The position numbers and the translations under genes are program-made. From CAZNPH01 sp964574985 (GTDB taxonomy: Bacteria; Bacteroidota; Bacteroidia; Bacteroidales; SM23-62): a DNA stretch of 64,000 nt. Of the stretch, positions 8,751 to 18,538 are shown piece by piece. How positions within the stretch are numbered: the first letter of the stretch is position 1; each line of letters starts with the position of its first letter. The notes under the pieces were generated by a model, which made no database searches, had not been told where the DNA came from, and saw only the letters and a program-made list of their open reading frames with translations. The stretch is from positions 1 through 64,000 of the forward strand of contig CAZNPH010000005.1 of assembly GCA_964574985.1 (NCBI GenBank). Reading direction: 5' to 3'.

Positions 8751-8824
8751 GCCTCTTTAGCTCAGTTGGTCAGAGCGGCTGTTTCGTAAACAGCAGGTCG
8801 GGGGTTCAAATCCCCTGAGAGGCT
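8751..8824 (+). tRNA. tRNA-Thr (anticodon CGT)
   Basis: A full cloverleaf can be drawn. The acceptor GCCTCTT pairs with GAGAGGC and the discriminator is T. The anticodon stem GCTGT/ACAGC encloses TTCGTAA, giving anticodon CGT (codon ACG), and the T-arm is GGGGG-TTCAAAT-CCCCT. CCA is not encoded. It reads threonine codon ACG and forms a pair with the tRNA-Gly 35 bp downstream. Confidence 0.95.
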
Positions 8825-8859
8825 CGACAGCAGCACTTTCGGTGTGCGGCCAAAACCAT

Positions 8860-8931
8860 GCGGGAGTAGCTCAGAGGTAGAGCATCAGCTTCCCAAGCTG
8901 AGGGTCGCGGGTTCGAATCCCGTTTCCCGCT
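8860..8931 (+). tRNA. tRNA-Gly (anticodon CCC)
   Basis: The acceptor GCGGGAG pairs with TTCCCGC, the D-arm has AGCTCAGAGGTAGAGC, the anticodon stem TCAGC/GCTGA encloses TTCCCAA (anticodon CCC, codon GGG), and the T-arm is GCGGG-TTCGAAT-CCCGT. CCA is not encoded. The cinA start codon follows two bases later, so tRNA processing would release the cinA message if they are co-transcribed. Confidence 0.95.
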
Positions 8932-8933
8932 CA

Positions 8934-10184
8934 ATGATTGCCGAGATCATAACCATCGGGGATGAGATACTGATCGGCCAGACCGTTGACTCAAATTCTG
9001 CCTGGATTGCCCAAAGAATCAATTCCCTGGGAATTTCCGTTCATAAAATCATTTCCATACCTGACCAGAGGAAAAGGATATTAAAGGAACTGAAAGAAGC
9101 CATGGGGTCCTCCGATCTGGTCATTATAACCGGCGGCCTGGGCCCTACCAAAGACGATATCACCAAATCGACTCTCGCCGAATATTTTGACTCACCGCTC
9201 ACCCGGGACGAAGAACTGTTGAACCATATCAAAAAATTCCTTCATGGCAAAGGGGTGGAAATGAACGAATTCAATAAAAACCAGGCCATCATCCCCGAAA
9301 AGTGCCGCCCCATAACCAATCATTACGGTACGGCGCCGGGAATGTGGTTCGAACAAGACGGAAAGATTTGCATTTCGCTGCCGGGGGTCCCTTATGAAAT
9401 GAAAGAAATGATGGACCGCTATGTCCTGGCTGACCTGAAAAAAACCATGCACGGCGGTGCGGTTTACCAGAAAACCGTGCTTACACAGGGTATACCGGAA
9501 TCCCACCTGGCAACTATACTAAGCGACTGGGAAAATAACCTTCCCGGAAATATCGGACTGGCATACCTCCCTTCACCGGGTATGGTCAAGCTCCGGATCA
9601 GCAGTCATGACCCCTCGGGAAACCAGAAAAAGAACCGGAGGCTTGTGGAAGAATATGTGGGGCAACTGGCCGGACTCATCCCGGAACATGTGTTCGGCTA
9701 TGACCAGGATACCATGGAAAAGGTCGTGGGGGAACTGCTGGTACAAAGAAAACAAACATTATCCGTTGCAGAGAGTTGCACGGGTGGCAAGATTGCCCAT
9801 CTGATCACATCGGTCCCCGGGAGCTCCGGATATTTCAAAGGATCGGTGGTGGCCTATTCCAACGAAATAAAGGAAAAAATTCTGAAAGTAAAAAGGGAAA
9901 GTCTGAACAAACACGGTGCGGTCAGTGAACAAGTGGTCCTTGAAATGGCCCATGGAATACGGAAAATATTCGGAACGGATTATTCGCTGGCCACATCGGG
10001 CATCGCCGGACCTGCCGGGGGAAGCAAACAAAAACCGGTAGGGACTACATGGATTGCTGTTGAAACCCCTTCAATCTCGAACGCCAGAAGATATGATTTC
10101 GGGGACAACCGGGAAAGAAATATATTGAAAGCTGCTCTTTCAGCACTCAATCTTCTTAGGATCGCCATTCCGGATAGAAATTAA
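8934..10184 (+). CDS. cinA: CinA-family protein (nicotinamide-nucleotide amidohydrolase)
   Basis: The protein has two domains. The N-terminal half is a MoeA/MogA-like fold beginning MIAEIITIGDEILIGQ with GGLGPTKDD near 65, linked in known members to ADP-ribose pyrophosphatase activity. The C-terminal PncC-type domain carries LSVAESCTGGKIAHLI and GSSGYFKGSVVAYSNE and would deamidate NMN in pyridine-nucleotide salvage. Length is 416 residues, normal for the two-domain form. I chose the ATG at 8934 because the longer open frame runs through the tRNA-Gly gene. The ribosomal-protein promoter starts just after its stop. Confidence 0.93.
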   Translation: MIAEIITIGDEILIGQTVDSNSAWIAQRINSLGISVHKIISIPDQRKRILKELKEAMGSSDLVIITGGLGPTKDDITKSTLAEYFDSPLTRDEELLNHIKKFLHGKGVEMNEFNKNQAIIPEKCRPITNHYGTAPGMWFEQDGKICISLPGVPYEMKEMMDRYVLADLKKTMHGGAVYQKTVLTQGIPESHLATILSDWENNLPGNIGLAYLPSPGMVKLRISSHDPSGNQKKNRRLVEEYVGQLAGLIPEHVFGYDQDTMEKVVGELLVQRKQTLSVAESCTGGKIAHLITSVPGSSGYFKGSVVAYSNEIKEKILKVKRESLNKHGAVSEQVVLEMAHGIRKIFGTDYSLATSGIAGPAGGSKQKPVGTTWIAVETPSISNARRYDFGDNRERNILKAALSALNLLRIAIPDRN

Positions 10185-10191
10185 CCTGCAA

Positions 10192-10199
10192 TATATTTG
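10192..10199 (+). promoter_or_regulatory. -7 box for the rpmB operon
   Basis: TATATTTG lies 8 bp after the cinA stop and about 62 bp before rpmB. No clean TTTG is seen at the -33 position inside cinA. A second weaker candidate, TATTTTG, lies about 25 bp further on. Confidence 0.5.
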
Positions 10200-10261
10200 A
10201 ATAATTCACGAAATTTCCCGTATTTTGCGTTTTGTTTAAAATCGGCTGAACATTACCATCC

Positions 10262-10504
10262 ATGTCAAGGATTTGTCAAATTACGGGGAAAAGGCCGCTG
10301 GCGGGGAACAACGTATCCCACTCCAAGAAAAGGACCAGGAGGAAATTCTATCCAAATCTCTTTGATAAGAAATACTACCTGGCCGAAGAAGACCGTTGGA
10401 TCACATTGCGGGTATCTTCCTCGGGAATCAGGACGATCAACAAGAAAGGACTGGCAAATGCTTTAAAAGAAGCCAAAGCCAAAGGATTCATCAACAAGTA
10501 TTAA
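10262..10504 (+). CDS. rpmB: 50S ribosomal protein L28
   Basis: The 80-residue basic protein starts MSRICQITGKRP and contains GNNVSHSKKRTRRKFYPNL and the C-terminal GLANALKEAKAKGFI, all typical of L28. It is a large-subunit ribosomal protein. It is the first of three tightly spaced genes (9 and 20 bp gaps) ending at a strong terminator, the standard Bacteroidota rpmB-rpmG-DUF4295 order. Confidence 0.97.
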   Translation: MSRICQITGKRPLAGNNVSHSKKRTRRKFYPNLFDKKYYLAEEDRWITLRVSSSGIRTINKKGLANALKEAKAKGFINKY

Positions 10505-10513
10505 CAGGAAGCC

Positions 10514-10696
10514 ATGGCAAAGAAAGGAAACAGGGTACAGGTCATTCTTGAATGTACAGAACATAAAAACAGTGGTATGCCGGGTACTTCAAGGTATATC
10601 ACCACCAAGAACAAAAATAACACACCGGACAGACTGGAAAGGAAAAAGTACAATCCGATACTGAAAAAAGTGACCCTGCACAAGGAAACAAAGTAA
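10514..10696 (+). CDS. rpmG: 50S ribosomal protein L33
   Basis: The 60-residue protein starts MAKKGNRVQVILECTEH and includes GMPGTSRYITTKNKNNTPDRLE, with the family's C-terminal YNPILKKVTLHKE. It lacks the Cys pairs of zinc-binding L33 forms: only one Cys is visible, so this is the C-minus type. It sits between rpmB and the DUF4295 gene and is co-transcribed with both. Confidence 0.97.
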   Translation: MAKKGNRVQVILECTEHKNSGMPGTSRYITTKNKNNTPDRLERKKYNPILKKVTLHKETK

Positions 10697-10716
10697 TCAA
10701 TGTAATCTGAAAGAAT

Positions 10717-10878
10717 ATGGCCAAGAAATCCGTTGCGACCCTCAGATCAGGAAAAGGAAAGAATTTCACCCGGTGCATAAAGCTGGTTAAGTCAAAAAAA
10801 ACCGAGGCTTATGTATTTGAAGATGAGATCGTTCACAATGATCATGTTAACGATTTTTTTAATAAGAAACCTGAATAG
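10717..10878 (+). CDS. DUF4295 family small basic protein
   Basis: This 53-residue frame begins MAKKSVATLRSGKGKNFT and ends VNDFFNKKPE. It matches my memory of the Bacteroidota-restricted DUF4295 proteins (MAKKxVATLxxGxGxxxTKxIKMVKS), which lie after rpmG in this phylum. The size and charge suggest a ribosome-associated protein, but the function is not established. It is a good phylum marker for the window. Confidence 0.93.
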   Translation: MAKKSVATLRSGKGKNFTRCIKLVKSKKTEAYVFEDEIVHNDHVNDFFNKKPE

Positions 10879-10900
10879 AATATCCTTTACCCAGGAAATT

Positions 10901-10935
10901 AAAAAAGCTTTCTTCCGGCAAGAAAGCTTTTTTTA
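10901..10935 (+). terminator. rho-independent terminator after the rpmB operon
   Basis: AAAAAAGCTTTCTT and AAGAAAGCTTTTTTT form a perfect long stem around a CCGGC loop, ending in seven T. It separates the ribosomal-protein operon from ftsY, and because of symmetry could act on both strands. Confidence 0.92.
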
Positions 10936-10957
10936 TTCAGCAAAAAAGAAGTGTTAG

Positions 10958-11902
10958 GTGGGTTTGTTTCGCAAAGATAAAAAAGAGGCCCTCGAAAAAG
11001 GACTCGAAAAAACCAAGGAAAGTGTATTTAAAAAGCTTTCCAGGGCCGTGGTGGGAAAATCCAGGATAGATGAAGAAGTCCTGGACAAGCTTGAAGAAGT
11101 CCTGATCACCAGTGATGTGGGTGTGGATACGACCCTGAAGATCATTCAAAGGATTGAAGAAAGGGTTGCACGCGAAAAATACCTGGGCACGGAGGAATTG
11201 CACCTCATTCTCAAGGAAGTGATAAGCGGACTGCTTGCGGAGCATGAATCCGGAAAAACATTTTCATTTGAGGATCCATTGCCGGTAAAACCCTGGGTTA
11301 TTATGGTGGTCGGTGTCAACGGGGTCGGTAAAACAACCACCATCGGCAAACTGGCCCACCATTTCAAATCCGCCGGGAAAAAAGTGTTTCTGGGAGCTGC
11401 CGATACCTTCCGTGCTGCAGCTGTGGATCAACTGAATATCTGGGCCGGCCGGGCCGGTGTTGATATTGTCAGGCATGCCATGGGATCCGATCCCGCTTCG
11501 GTGGCATTCGATTCCCTTGCAGCGGCAAAAAACAACGGTGCCGATGTGGTAATCGTGGACACGGCCGGCCGCTTGCACAACAGGATCAACCTGATGAATG
11601 AACTGTCCAAGATCAAGCGGGTCATGAGCAAGGTGGTCCCGGAGGCACCCCATGAAATCCTCCTGATACTTGACGGTTCAACCGGACAAAATGCTTTTGA
11701 ACAGGCCAGGCAATTCACCCGGGCCACAGACGTGAATGCCCTTGCACTCACCAAGCTCGACGGAACCGCAAAAGGAGGTGTGGTCATCGGGATCTCAGAC
11801 CAATTCAATGTTCCGGTAAAGTATATCGGCATCGGTGAAAAAATCGAAGACCTGCAGATTTTCGATAAAAAAAGCTTTGTCGATTCACTTTTCGACCGGT
11901 AA
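10958..11902 (+). CDS. ftsY: signal recognition particle receptor FtsY
   Basis: FtsY docks SRP-ribosome complexes at the membrane for co-translational insertion. The 314-residue protein has an amphipathic basic N-terminus (GLFRKDKKEALEKG), the helical N domain, and the SRP GTPase G domain with GVNGVGKTTT at about 119-128, DTFRAAAVDQL, VDTAGR and TKLDGTAKGG. The long acidic A domain of E. coli is absent, as in most non-enteric bacteria. The start is GTG at 10958, chosen from the conserved membrane-binding N-terminus. rimO follows after 14 bp. Confidence 0.96.
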   Translation: MGLFRKDKKEALEKGLEKTKESVFKKLSRAVVGKSRIDEEVLDKLEEVLITSDVGVDTTLKIIQRIEERVAREKYLGTEELHLILKEVISGLLAEHESGKTFSFEDPLPVKPWVIMVVGVNGVGKTTTIGKLAHHFKSAGKKVFLGAADTFRAAAVDQLNIWAGRAGVDIVRHAMGSDPASVAFDSLAAAKNNGADVVIVDTAGRLHNRINLMNELSKIKRVMSKVVPEAPHEILLILDGSTGQNAFEQARQFTRATDVNALALTKLDGTAKGGVVIGISDQFNVPVKYIGIGEKIEDLQIFDKKSFVDSLFDR

Positions 11903-11916
11903 ACACAATCGGAAAA

Positions 11917-13230
11917 ATGTCGGACGGCAGAACCATTGTTGTACTCACCCTTGGCTGTTACAAGAATCTTGTAGACTCGGAGTATCTTCTCAGTCAACTT
12001 TCCCGTCAGGATTTTCTCGCCAAACATTACTACGAGGATGTGCCTGTTGAAAATTTCCATGCCGATACGGTCATTGTCAATACCTGTGGTTTTATTCATG
12101 ATGCAAGCGAAGAATCCATTAACGCCATTTTAACGCTTGCCGAACAAAAGAAGAAAGGGAGGATCGGTGAATTGGTCGTTATGGGATGTCTTTCCCAACG
12201 CTATATGAAGGGACTTCAACAGGAAATGCCTGAAGTGGACCGTTTCTATGGTGTGGATCAGATCGATGAAATCATTGATTCGCTCGGAGGCAGGTTTAAT
12301 CCCTCCCTGTTGAACCAGAGACTTACAACCACTCCTTCCCATTACGCCTATCTTAAAATATCCGAGGGATGCAGCAGGAAATGCGGATTCTGTGCCATAC
12401 CAGGAATCCGCGGGCCCCATCGCTCAAGAAAGCTGAAAGACCTTGTCGAAGAAACCAATTTTCTTATAGCCAACGGAGCCCATGAGATCATACTGATCGC
12501 CCAGGATTTGAATTCCTGGGGAAAAGATCTGAAAGATGTCCGGAATCTGGTCGGTTTGACAGAAACCCTTTCCGGCCTGCACGGCATAGAGTGGCTGCGG
12601 CTTCACTATCTGCATCCTTCCGGTTTTCCCGAAGAAATTCTGCATTTGATCAACCGGCAACCCAACATATGCAAATACCTGGACATACCCCTTCAGCATA
12701 TTTCAGACCGGATATTAAAAAAGATGCACAGAGGAACCAGGCAAAAAGACATCCTTGATCTTATCGAAAAGATCCGGGAAACCGTTCCGGGCATAGCCCT
12801 AAGAACAACTGTAATGGTGGGATATCCCGGCGAACGGGAAGATGATTTCATTCAGCTTGAACGATTCATTGAAGAAATCAGGTTCGAACGCCTGGGTGTA
12901 TTCAGTTATTCTGCAGAAGAAGGAACCTACGCACACAAACATTATCCGGATGAAGTTCCGTCCCGGATCAAAGAAGAGCGGAAAAGAAGGATCATGGAAA
13001 AACAGGAAGTGATCTCACTGGAAATGAACCGGCAAAAAATCGGAAGGATACTGCGCGTGCATATTGACAGAAAAAACAGGGGCCTCAATATCGGAAGGAC
13101 CGAACACGATTCTCCGGATATCGATCAGGAAGTATATATTCAAAGTGCCGAAAAAACAGGCCCCGGACAATTCTGCGATGTCAGAATTACCGGGGCAGAA
13201 ACCCATGATTTGAATGCAGTGCCCGTGTGA
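11917..13230 (+). CDS. rimO: ribosomal protein S12 methylthiotransferase RimO
   Basis: RimO adds a methylthio group to an aspartate of ribosomal protein S12. The N-terminal UPF0004 domain has Cys near 14, 57 and 91 (TLGCYKN, NTCGFI, MGCLSQR), the second 4Fe-4S site. The radical-SAM motif CSRKCGFCAIP is at about 152-162 and a TRAM domain closes the protein. GxRGPHRSR after the radical-SAM motif and IAQDLNSWG favour RimO over MiaB. Length 437 is typical. Its stop is 4 bp from the stop of the convergent clpC gene. Confidence 0.95.
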   Translation: MSDGRTIVVLTLGCYKNLVDSEYLLSQLSRQDFLAKHYYEDVPVENFHADTVIVNTCGFIHDASEESINAILTLAEQKKKGRIGELVVMGCLSQRYMKGLQQEMPEVDRFYGVDQIDEIIDSLGGRFNPSLLNQRLTTTPSHYAYLKISEGCSRKCGFCAIPGIRGPHRSRKLKDLVEETNFLIANGAHEIILIAQDLNSWGKDLKDVRNLVGLTETLSGLHGIEWLRLHYLHPSGFPEEILHLINRQPNICKYLDIPLQHISDRILKKMHRGTRQKDILDLIEKIRETVPGIALRTTVMVGYPGEREDDFIQLERFIEEIRFERLGVFSYSAEEGTYAHKHYPDEVPSRIKEERKRRIMEKQEVISLEMNRQKIGRILRVHIDRKNRGLNIGRTEHDSPDIDQEVYIQSAEKTGPGQFCDVRITGAETHDLNAVPV

Positions 13231-13234
13231 AGGG

Positions 13235-15763
13235 TTATTTCTCCGTTTTGACTTTTCTTTTTACAACCTTGATGGTGATTTCTTCCTTTTTCTTGTTGAA
13301 GCCCACAGACACCGTATCACCTTCCCGGATGGAGGCCTTGATGATCACTTCGGCCATGGGATCTTCGATATATTTCTGAATGGCTCGTTTCAGCGGCCTT
13401 GCACCAAACTGTATATCATATCCCTTTTCAAGCAGAAAATCCTTGGCGCCGCCTGACACTTTCATTTTGTATCCCATGGCTTCAACCCGCTGGTACAATC
13501 CAGTCAACTCCAGATCAATGATTTTATGTATGTCTTCGCGATACAAAGTATTGAATATCACCACATCATCAACCCGGTTGATAAACTCCGGGGCAAAAGC
13601 ATTTTTTAATGCTTTCTGAATTATGCCTTTTGCATAATCATTGCTTTTGGTCATTTGTACCCTGGTGGTAAAGCCAACACCCTGTCCGAAATCCTTGAGC
13701 TGGCGTGTGCCGATATTCGAAGTCATGATCACAATGGTATTCCGGAAATCGACCCGGCGGCCAAGACTGTCGGTCAATTGACCTTCATCCAGTACCTGAA
13801 GGAGGATGTGAAAAACATCCGGATGTGCTTTTTCAATTTCATCCAGCAATACGACTGCATATGGCTTCCTCCTGACCTTCTCGGTCAGCTGGCCTCCTTC
13901 TTCATACCCGATATATCCCGGAGGGGCACCCATCAGCCTTGACACGGAAAATTTTTCCATGTACTCACTCATATCGATCCTGACCATGTTGTCGACCGAA
14001 TCAAAAAGATATTGCGCCAGAACCTTGGCCAGCTGTGTTTTGCCAACACCTGTGGGACCCAGAAAAATAAACGAACCAATGGGTTTATTGGGATCTTTCA
14101 ATCCGGCACGATTCCTTTGTATAGACCTGACAACTTTCGATATGGCTTCTTCCTGTCCGATCACCCGGGTACTCAGTTCATCGTGCATCTTCATCAGTTT
14201 TGCTCCCTCGGCCTGGGCGATTTTCTGGACCGGAACACCGGTCATCATGGCAACAACTTCAGCAACTTTCTCATCATCAACTGTTTCTCTGTTTTTCGAG
14301 AGTTCTTTTTCCCAACCAACCTTTTCTTTTTCCAGCAATTCCATATACTCTTTCTCCCGGTCCCTGAAGCTTGCGGCACGCTCAAAATTCTGGTTCTTAA
14401 CGGCCTGTATCTTCTCTTTTTTGGTTTCTTCAATTTCCCTCTCGATCTTCAGGATCTTATCAGGAACCTTGATGTTTGTGATGTGCACCCTTGATCCCGA
14501 TTCATCCATGGCATCGATGGCCTTGTCCGGAAGATGCCTGTCCGATATGTAACGCTGGGTCAGCTTAACGCATGATTCAATCGCTTCCGGGGTAAAGTAC
14601 ACATTATGATGTTCTTCGTAACGATCTTTGATGTTATTCAGGATCTCGATGGTCTGCTCAACGGTGGTGGGTTCGATCATCACTTTCTGAAACCTGCGCT
14701 CCAGGGCCCCGTCTTTTTCAATATGCTGACGGTACTCATCCAGGGTCGTTGCCCCGATGCATTGGATATCACCACGTGCCAGGGCAGGTTTCAGCATATT
14801 GGCTGCATCCAGCGAACCGGTAGCCCCTCCTGCACCCACTATGGTATGAATCTCATCAATGAACAGGATGATATCGGAAGTCTTGCCCAATTCATTAAGA
14901 ATGGCTTTCATGCGTTCCTCAAATTGTCCCCGGTACTTGGTCCCGGCAACAATGCTGGCGAGATCGAGCGTAACCACCCGTTTGCCGAACAATACGCGTG
15001 AAACCTTGCGTTGAACAATGCGCATGGCAAGACCCTCGGCAATCGCAGATTTGCCCACACCGGGTTCTCCGATCAGGATCGGATTGTTCTTTTTTCTCCG
15101 GCTCAGGATCTGGGCAAGGCGCTCGATCTCACGTTCCCTCCCGATGATGGGATCCAGCTTGTCCTCTTCGGCTGCTTTGGTAAGATCGATCCCGAAATTA
15201 TCAAGAACCGGCGTATCCGATGTTGATTTGGCCGCTGATCCGGGTCCGGCCGGCCTTCCTCCGCCAAACTGGGTTTTTGCATCATCCTCGTCGTCTTCAT
15301 CCCCCGGGAATTCTGACTTTATCTCCTGTGGGGTATCTTCCATCTCGGCCTTGACAGTATGATAATCAATATCACGATCTTTCAATATCTGTGTTGCGAT
15401 GCTGTTCTCGTCCTTCAGGATGGCCAGAAGCAAATGCCCGGTATCAATGGTCTCATCCCGGAGAGCCTTGGCTTCCAGATAAACAAGTTTTAAAACCCTT
15501 TCCGCATTCTTCAGCAAGGGAATGCTATCGGTATCACTTATTTTTTTACTCTTCTCGGGTTTGATCAATTCTTCGATGGATCTTCTGAGATCATACAGTT
15601 CCGCTCCGAGCAATACCAGTATATCGATGGCCACACCTTCCCCGTCACGCAAAATACCCAGGAAAAGATGCTCCGTCCCGATATGCGAATTGCCCAACCT
15701 GATGGCTTCTTCCTTGCTATATGAAAGTACGTCTTTTATTCTTTGTGAAAACTTTGCATCCAT
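13235..15763 (-). CDS. clpC: ATP-dependent Clp protease ATP-binding subunit ClpC
   Basis: ClpC is an AAA+ unfoldase that feeds substrates to ClpP and helps in stress protein quality control. The 842-residue protein has the double Clp-N repeat (FSQRIKDVLSYSKEEA; THLLLAILKDE-like), a first AAA domain with GEPGVGKSA at about 232-240, a central UVR-type coiled coil (NFERAASFRDREKEYMELL) that marks ClpC and excludes ClpB, and a second AAA domain with GPTGVGKTQ and the ClpP-loop region. An acidic linker (EDDEDDAK) at 155-163 is lineage specific. It has its own promoter at 15810-15817. Confidence 0.96.
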   Translation of the reverse strand: MDAKFSQRIKDVLSYSKEEAIRLGNSHIGTEHLFLGILRDGEGVAIDILVLLGAELYDLRRSIEELIKPEKSKKISDTDSIPLLKNAERVLKLVYLEAKALRDETIDTGHLLLAILKDENSIATQILKDRDIDYHTVKAEMEDTPQEIKSEFPGDEDDEDDAKTQFGGGRPAGPGSAAKSTSDTPVLDNFGIDLTKAAEEDKLDPIIGREREIERLAQILSRRKKNNPILIGEPGVGKSAIAEGLAMRIVQRKVSRVLFGKRVVTLDLASIVAGTKYRGQFEERMKAILNELGKTSDIILFIDEIHTIVGAGGATGSLDAANMLKPALARGDIQCIGATTLDEYRQHIEKDGALERRFQKVMIEPTTVEQTIEILNNIKDRYEEHHNVYFTPEAIESCVKLTQRYISDRHLPDKAIDAMDESGSRVHITNIKVPDKILKIEREIEETKKEKIQAVKNQNFERAASFRDREKEYMELLEKEKVGWEKELSKNRETVDDEKVAEVVAMMTGVPVQKIAQAEGAKLMKMHDELSTRVIGQEEAISKVVRSIQRNRAGLKDPNKPIGSFIFLGPTGVGKTQLAKVLAQYLFDSVDNMVRIDMSEYMEKFSVSRLMGAPPGYIGYEEGGQLTEKVRRKPYAVVLLDEIEKAHPDVFHILLQVLDEGQLTDSLGRRVDFRNTIVIMTSNIGTRQLKDFGQGVGFTTRVQMTKSNDYAKGIIQKALKNAFAPEFINRVDDVVIFNTLYREDIHKIIDLELTGLYQRVEAMGYKMKVSGGAKDFLLEKGYDIQFGARPLKRAIQKYIEDPMAEVIIKASIREGDTVSVGFNKKKEEITIKVVKRKVKTEK

Positions 15764-15809
15764 GCTTTGATCAACTTCAGATTCATAAATAAAATTACTA
15801 CACCAACTA

Positions 15810-15817
15810 CAAATATA
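15810..15817 (-). promoter_or_regulatory. clpC promoter, -7 box
   Basis: On the minus strand TATATTTG is preceded by TTG 19 nt upstream and lies 46 bp before the clpC start. Both match Bacteroidota promoter spacing. Confidence 0.6.
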
Positions 15818-15970
15818 ACAATAAATAAAACATCAATTATAAACACATAACTGTTGAAAAATATGGCCCTCAAGCACTCTTAATGACACAATTAATCACT
15901 ATCTTGGGGCCTTATTAATGATAAACGCACAGAGTAGATAATTGTTTTGAAAGTCAATTTTTTTTGATTA

Positions 15971-18454
15971 ATGGAAGAAGGAGAAAAGATCATAAAGATC
16001 AACATTGAAGAAGAAATGAAGTCCGCTTACATCGACTATTCCATGTCGGTGATCGTATCGCGGGCTTTGCCGGATATCAGGGACGGACTCAAGCCTGTTC
16101 ACCGCCGGGTACTCTATGGAATGCATGATCTGGGAATGTACGCAAACCGTCCCTACAAAAAATCAGCCAGGATCGTGGGGGAGGTCCTGGGAAAATATCA
16201 TCCACATGGAGATTCTTCGGTATACGATGCCATGGTTCGCATGGCACAACCCTGGTCGCTCCGGTATCCCCTTGTCGACGGTCAGGGAAATTTCGGATCC
16301 ATCGACGGTGACAGTCCGGCCGCCATGAGATACACAGAAGCAAGGCTCCAGAAAATAACTGCAGAAACACTCAGCGATATTGATAAAGAAACGGTCGATT
16401 TTGAACTCAATTTTGATGATACGCTGACCGAACCTTCGGTACTGCCCACAAGAATACCCCTGTTGCTGGTTAACGGGGCAACAGGGATAGCCGTGGGCAT
16501 GGCCACCAACATACCGCCGCATAACCTGAAGAATGCCGTCGATGCCATTGTTTCCTATATTGACAACCCTGAAATCGAAGTGGACGAACTGATTAACCTG
16601 ATCGTTGCACCTGATTTTCCTACTGCCGGGATCATTTATGGATATGAAGGAATCAGGGAAGCATACAAAACAGGCAGGGGAAGGATCGTGATCAGGTCAA
16701 GAACGGAAATAGAAATCACTCCAAGCGGCCGGGAAAAAATCCTTGTTACCGAGATACCTTACCAGGTGAACAAGGCCGAACTCATAAAGAAAGCTGCGGA
16801 ATTGATCAACGAGAAAAAGATCGAAGGAGTTTCATATATCAACGATGAATCCGACCGGAAAGGAATGCGTATTGTCATCATTCTGAAAAAAGATGCCAGA
16901 GCCAACGTCGTTCTGAACAAATTACTCAAGTATACCCAATTACAAACAAGCTTCAATGTCAACAACATAGCTCTTGTCAACGGACGGCCCCGGATTCTCA
17001 ATCTGAAACAAATGATCGGTCAATTTGTAAAATTCAGACATGAAGTCGTTGTAAGACGGACAAAATACGAGCTTGACCAGGCAGAAAAACGGGCCCACAT
17101 CCTGGAAGGATTGCTTATTGCCCTGGATAACCTGGATGAAGTGATACACCTGATCAGGGCTTCCGGAACAGTCGAGGAAGCAAAGGAAGGCCTGATGAGC
17201 AAGTTTGAGCTGACCGAAATCCAGGCAAAAGCCATACTCGATCTCCGGCTTCAGAAACTGACCGGTATGGAAATCGGGAAGGTAAGGGAAGAGCATCAGG
17301 AATTGATCAAACTGATCGGATACCTGAAAAATGTACTGTCGGATGAATCCCTGCGCATGAACATCATCAAGGAAGAAATGCTGGAGATCAAAGAAAAATA
17401 CGGAGATGAAAGGAAAACAGAGATTATGCCCGATGCGGAAGAATTCAACCCGGAGGATTTTTATGCCGATGAAGACATGGTCATAACCATAAGCCACCTG
17501 GGTTACATAAAAAGAACTCCCCTGACCGGATTCAGGGCCCAGGGAAGGGGTGGGGTAGGTTCCAGGGGTTCCACCACGCGCGAAGAAGATTTTCTGGAAC
17601 ACCTTTTTACAGCCACCATGCACAATACCATGCTGTTTTTCACAGAAAAAGGAAAATGCTATTGGCTGAAAGTATATGAAATCCCTGAGGGGACCAGAAT
17701 CTCCAAGGGCCGGGCAATCCAGAACCTGATCAACATCGATCCCGATGACACGGTGAGGGCTTTTATCAATGTGAAGACCCTTGACGATGAAGAATACATC
17801 AACAACAATTTCATTGTCATGTGTACCCGGAACGGACTCATCAAAAAAACCTCCCTGGAAGCATATTCAAGGCCCCGCCAAAACGGCATCAATGCCATTG
17901 GGATCAGGGAAGGGGATAATCTGATCGAAGCCACGCTCACCAATGGTAACTACGACATTTTCATCGCTGTGGAATCCGGAAAAGCGATCAGGTTCCACGA
18001 AAGCAAAGTCCGGCCAATGGGAAGGAGCGCATCGGGCGTACGGGGCATCACTCCCTCTGATCAAAATGACAAAGTCGTCGGTATGGTATGCCTGGAGGAC
18101 AAAGATCAGGATATACTGGTGGTATCGGAAAGAGGCTATGGAAAACGGTCGGCCGCCAATGAATACAGGATAACCAACCGGGGAGGAAAAGGAGTAAAAA
18201 CGATCAACGTTACCCCCAGGACAGGAAAGTTGATGGCGATCAAGCCTGTTACCGGGCATGATGATATCATGATCATCAACAAATCTGGGATCACCATAAG
18301 AATGTCTGTTGCTGAAATGAGGGTAATGGGACGCAACACACAGGGAGTCAGGCTTATCAATCTCCGGGAAGGGGATTCAATAGCAGCCGTGGCCAATGTT
18401 GAAGCATACAATGGATATCCGGAAGGAAAAGATCCCAGCGCAGAAGCAGAATAG
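15971..18454 (+). CDS. gyrA: DNA gyrase subunit A
   Basis: GyrA is the DNA-cleaving subunit of gyrase. The 827-residue protein has the winged-helix/tower region beginning with SAYIDYSMSVIVSRALPD, the catalytic Tyr at about 121 (AAMRYTEARL), and a C-terminal beta-pinwheel with a GyrA-box-like TNRGGKG, which separates it from ParC. In the quinolone-resistance region Ser82 and Asp86 (HPHGDSSVYD) are the sensitive-type residues. It is transcribed away from clpC with a 207-bp divergent regulatory region and ends in a short acidic tail. Confidence 0.96.
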   Translation: MEEGEKIIKINIEEEMKSAYIDYSMSVIVSRALPDIRDGLKPVHRRVLYGMHDLGMYANRPYKKSARIVGEVLGKYHPHGDSSVYDAMVRMAQPWSLRYPLVDGQGNFGSIDGDSPAAMRYTEARLQKITAETLSDIDKETVDFELNFDDTLTEPSVLPTRIPLLLVNGATGIAVGMATNIPPHNLKNAVDAIVSYIDNPEIEVDELINLIVAPDFPTAGIIYGYEGIREAYKTGRGRIVIRSRTEIEITPSGREKILVTEIPYQVNKAELIKKAAELINEKKIEGVSYINDESDRKGMRIVIILKKDARANVVLNKLLKYTQLQTSFNVNNIALVNGRPRILNLKQMIGQFVKFRHEVVVRRTKYELDQAEKRAHILEGLLIALDNLDEVIHLIRASGTVEEAKEGLMSKFELTEIQAKAILDLRLQKLTGMEIGKVREEHQELIKLIGYLKNVLSDESLRMNIIKEEMLEIKEKYGDERKTEIMPDAEEFNPEDFYADEDMVITISHLGYIKRTPLTGFRAQGRGGVGSRGSTTREEDFLEHLFTATMHNTMLFFTEKGKCYWLKVYEIPEGTRISKGRAIQNLINIDPDDTVRAFINVKTLDDEEYINNNFIVMCTRNGLIKKTSLEAYSRPRQNGINAIGIREGDNLIEATLTNGNYDIFIAVESGKAIRFHESKVRPMGRSASGVRGITPSDQNDKVVGMVCLEDKDQDILVVSERGYGKRSAANEYRITNRGGKGVKTINVTPRTGKLMAIKPVTGHDDIMIINKSGITIRMSVAEMRVMGRNTQGVRLINLREGDSIAAVANVEAYNGYPEGKDPSAEAE

Positions 18455-18538
18455 GTGTCATTTTAAGTCTGGCAAAGATTTTGATGTTTCATCATAAAAG
18501 CATTATTTTTACACGAATTCAAATCAAATTATTAAAAG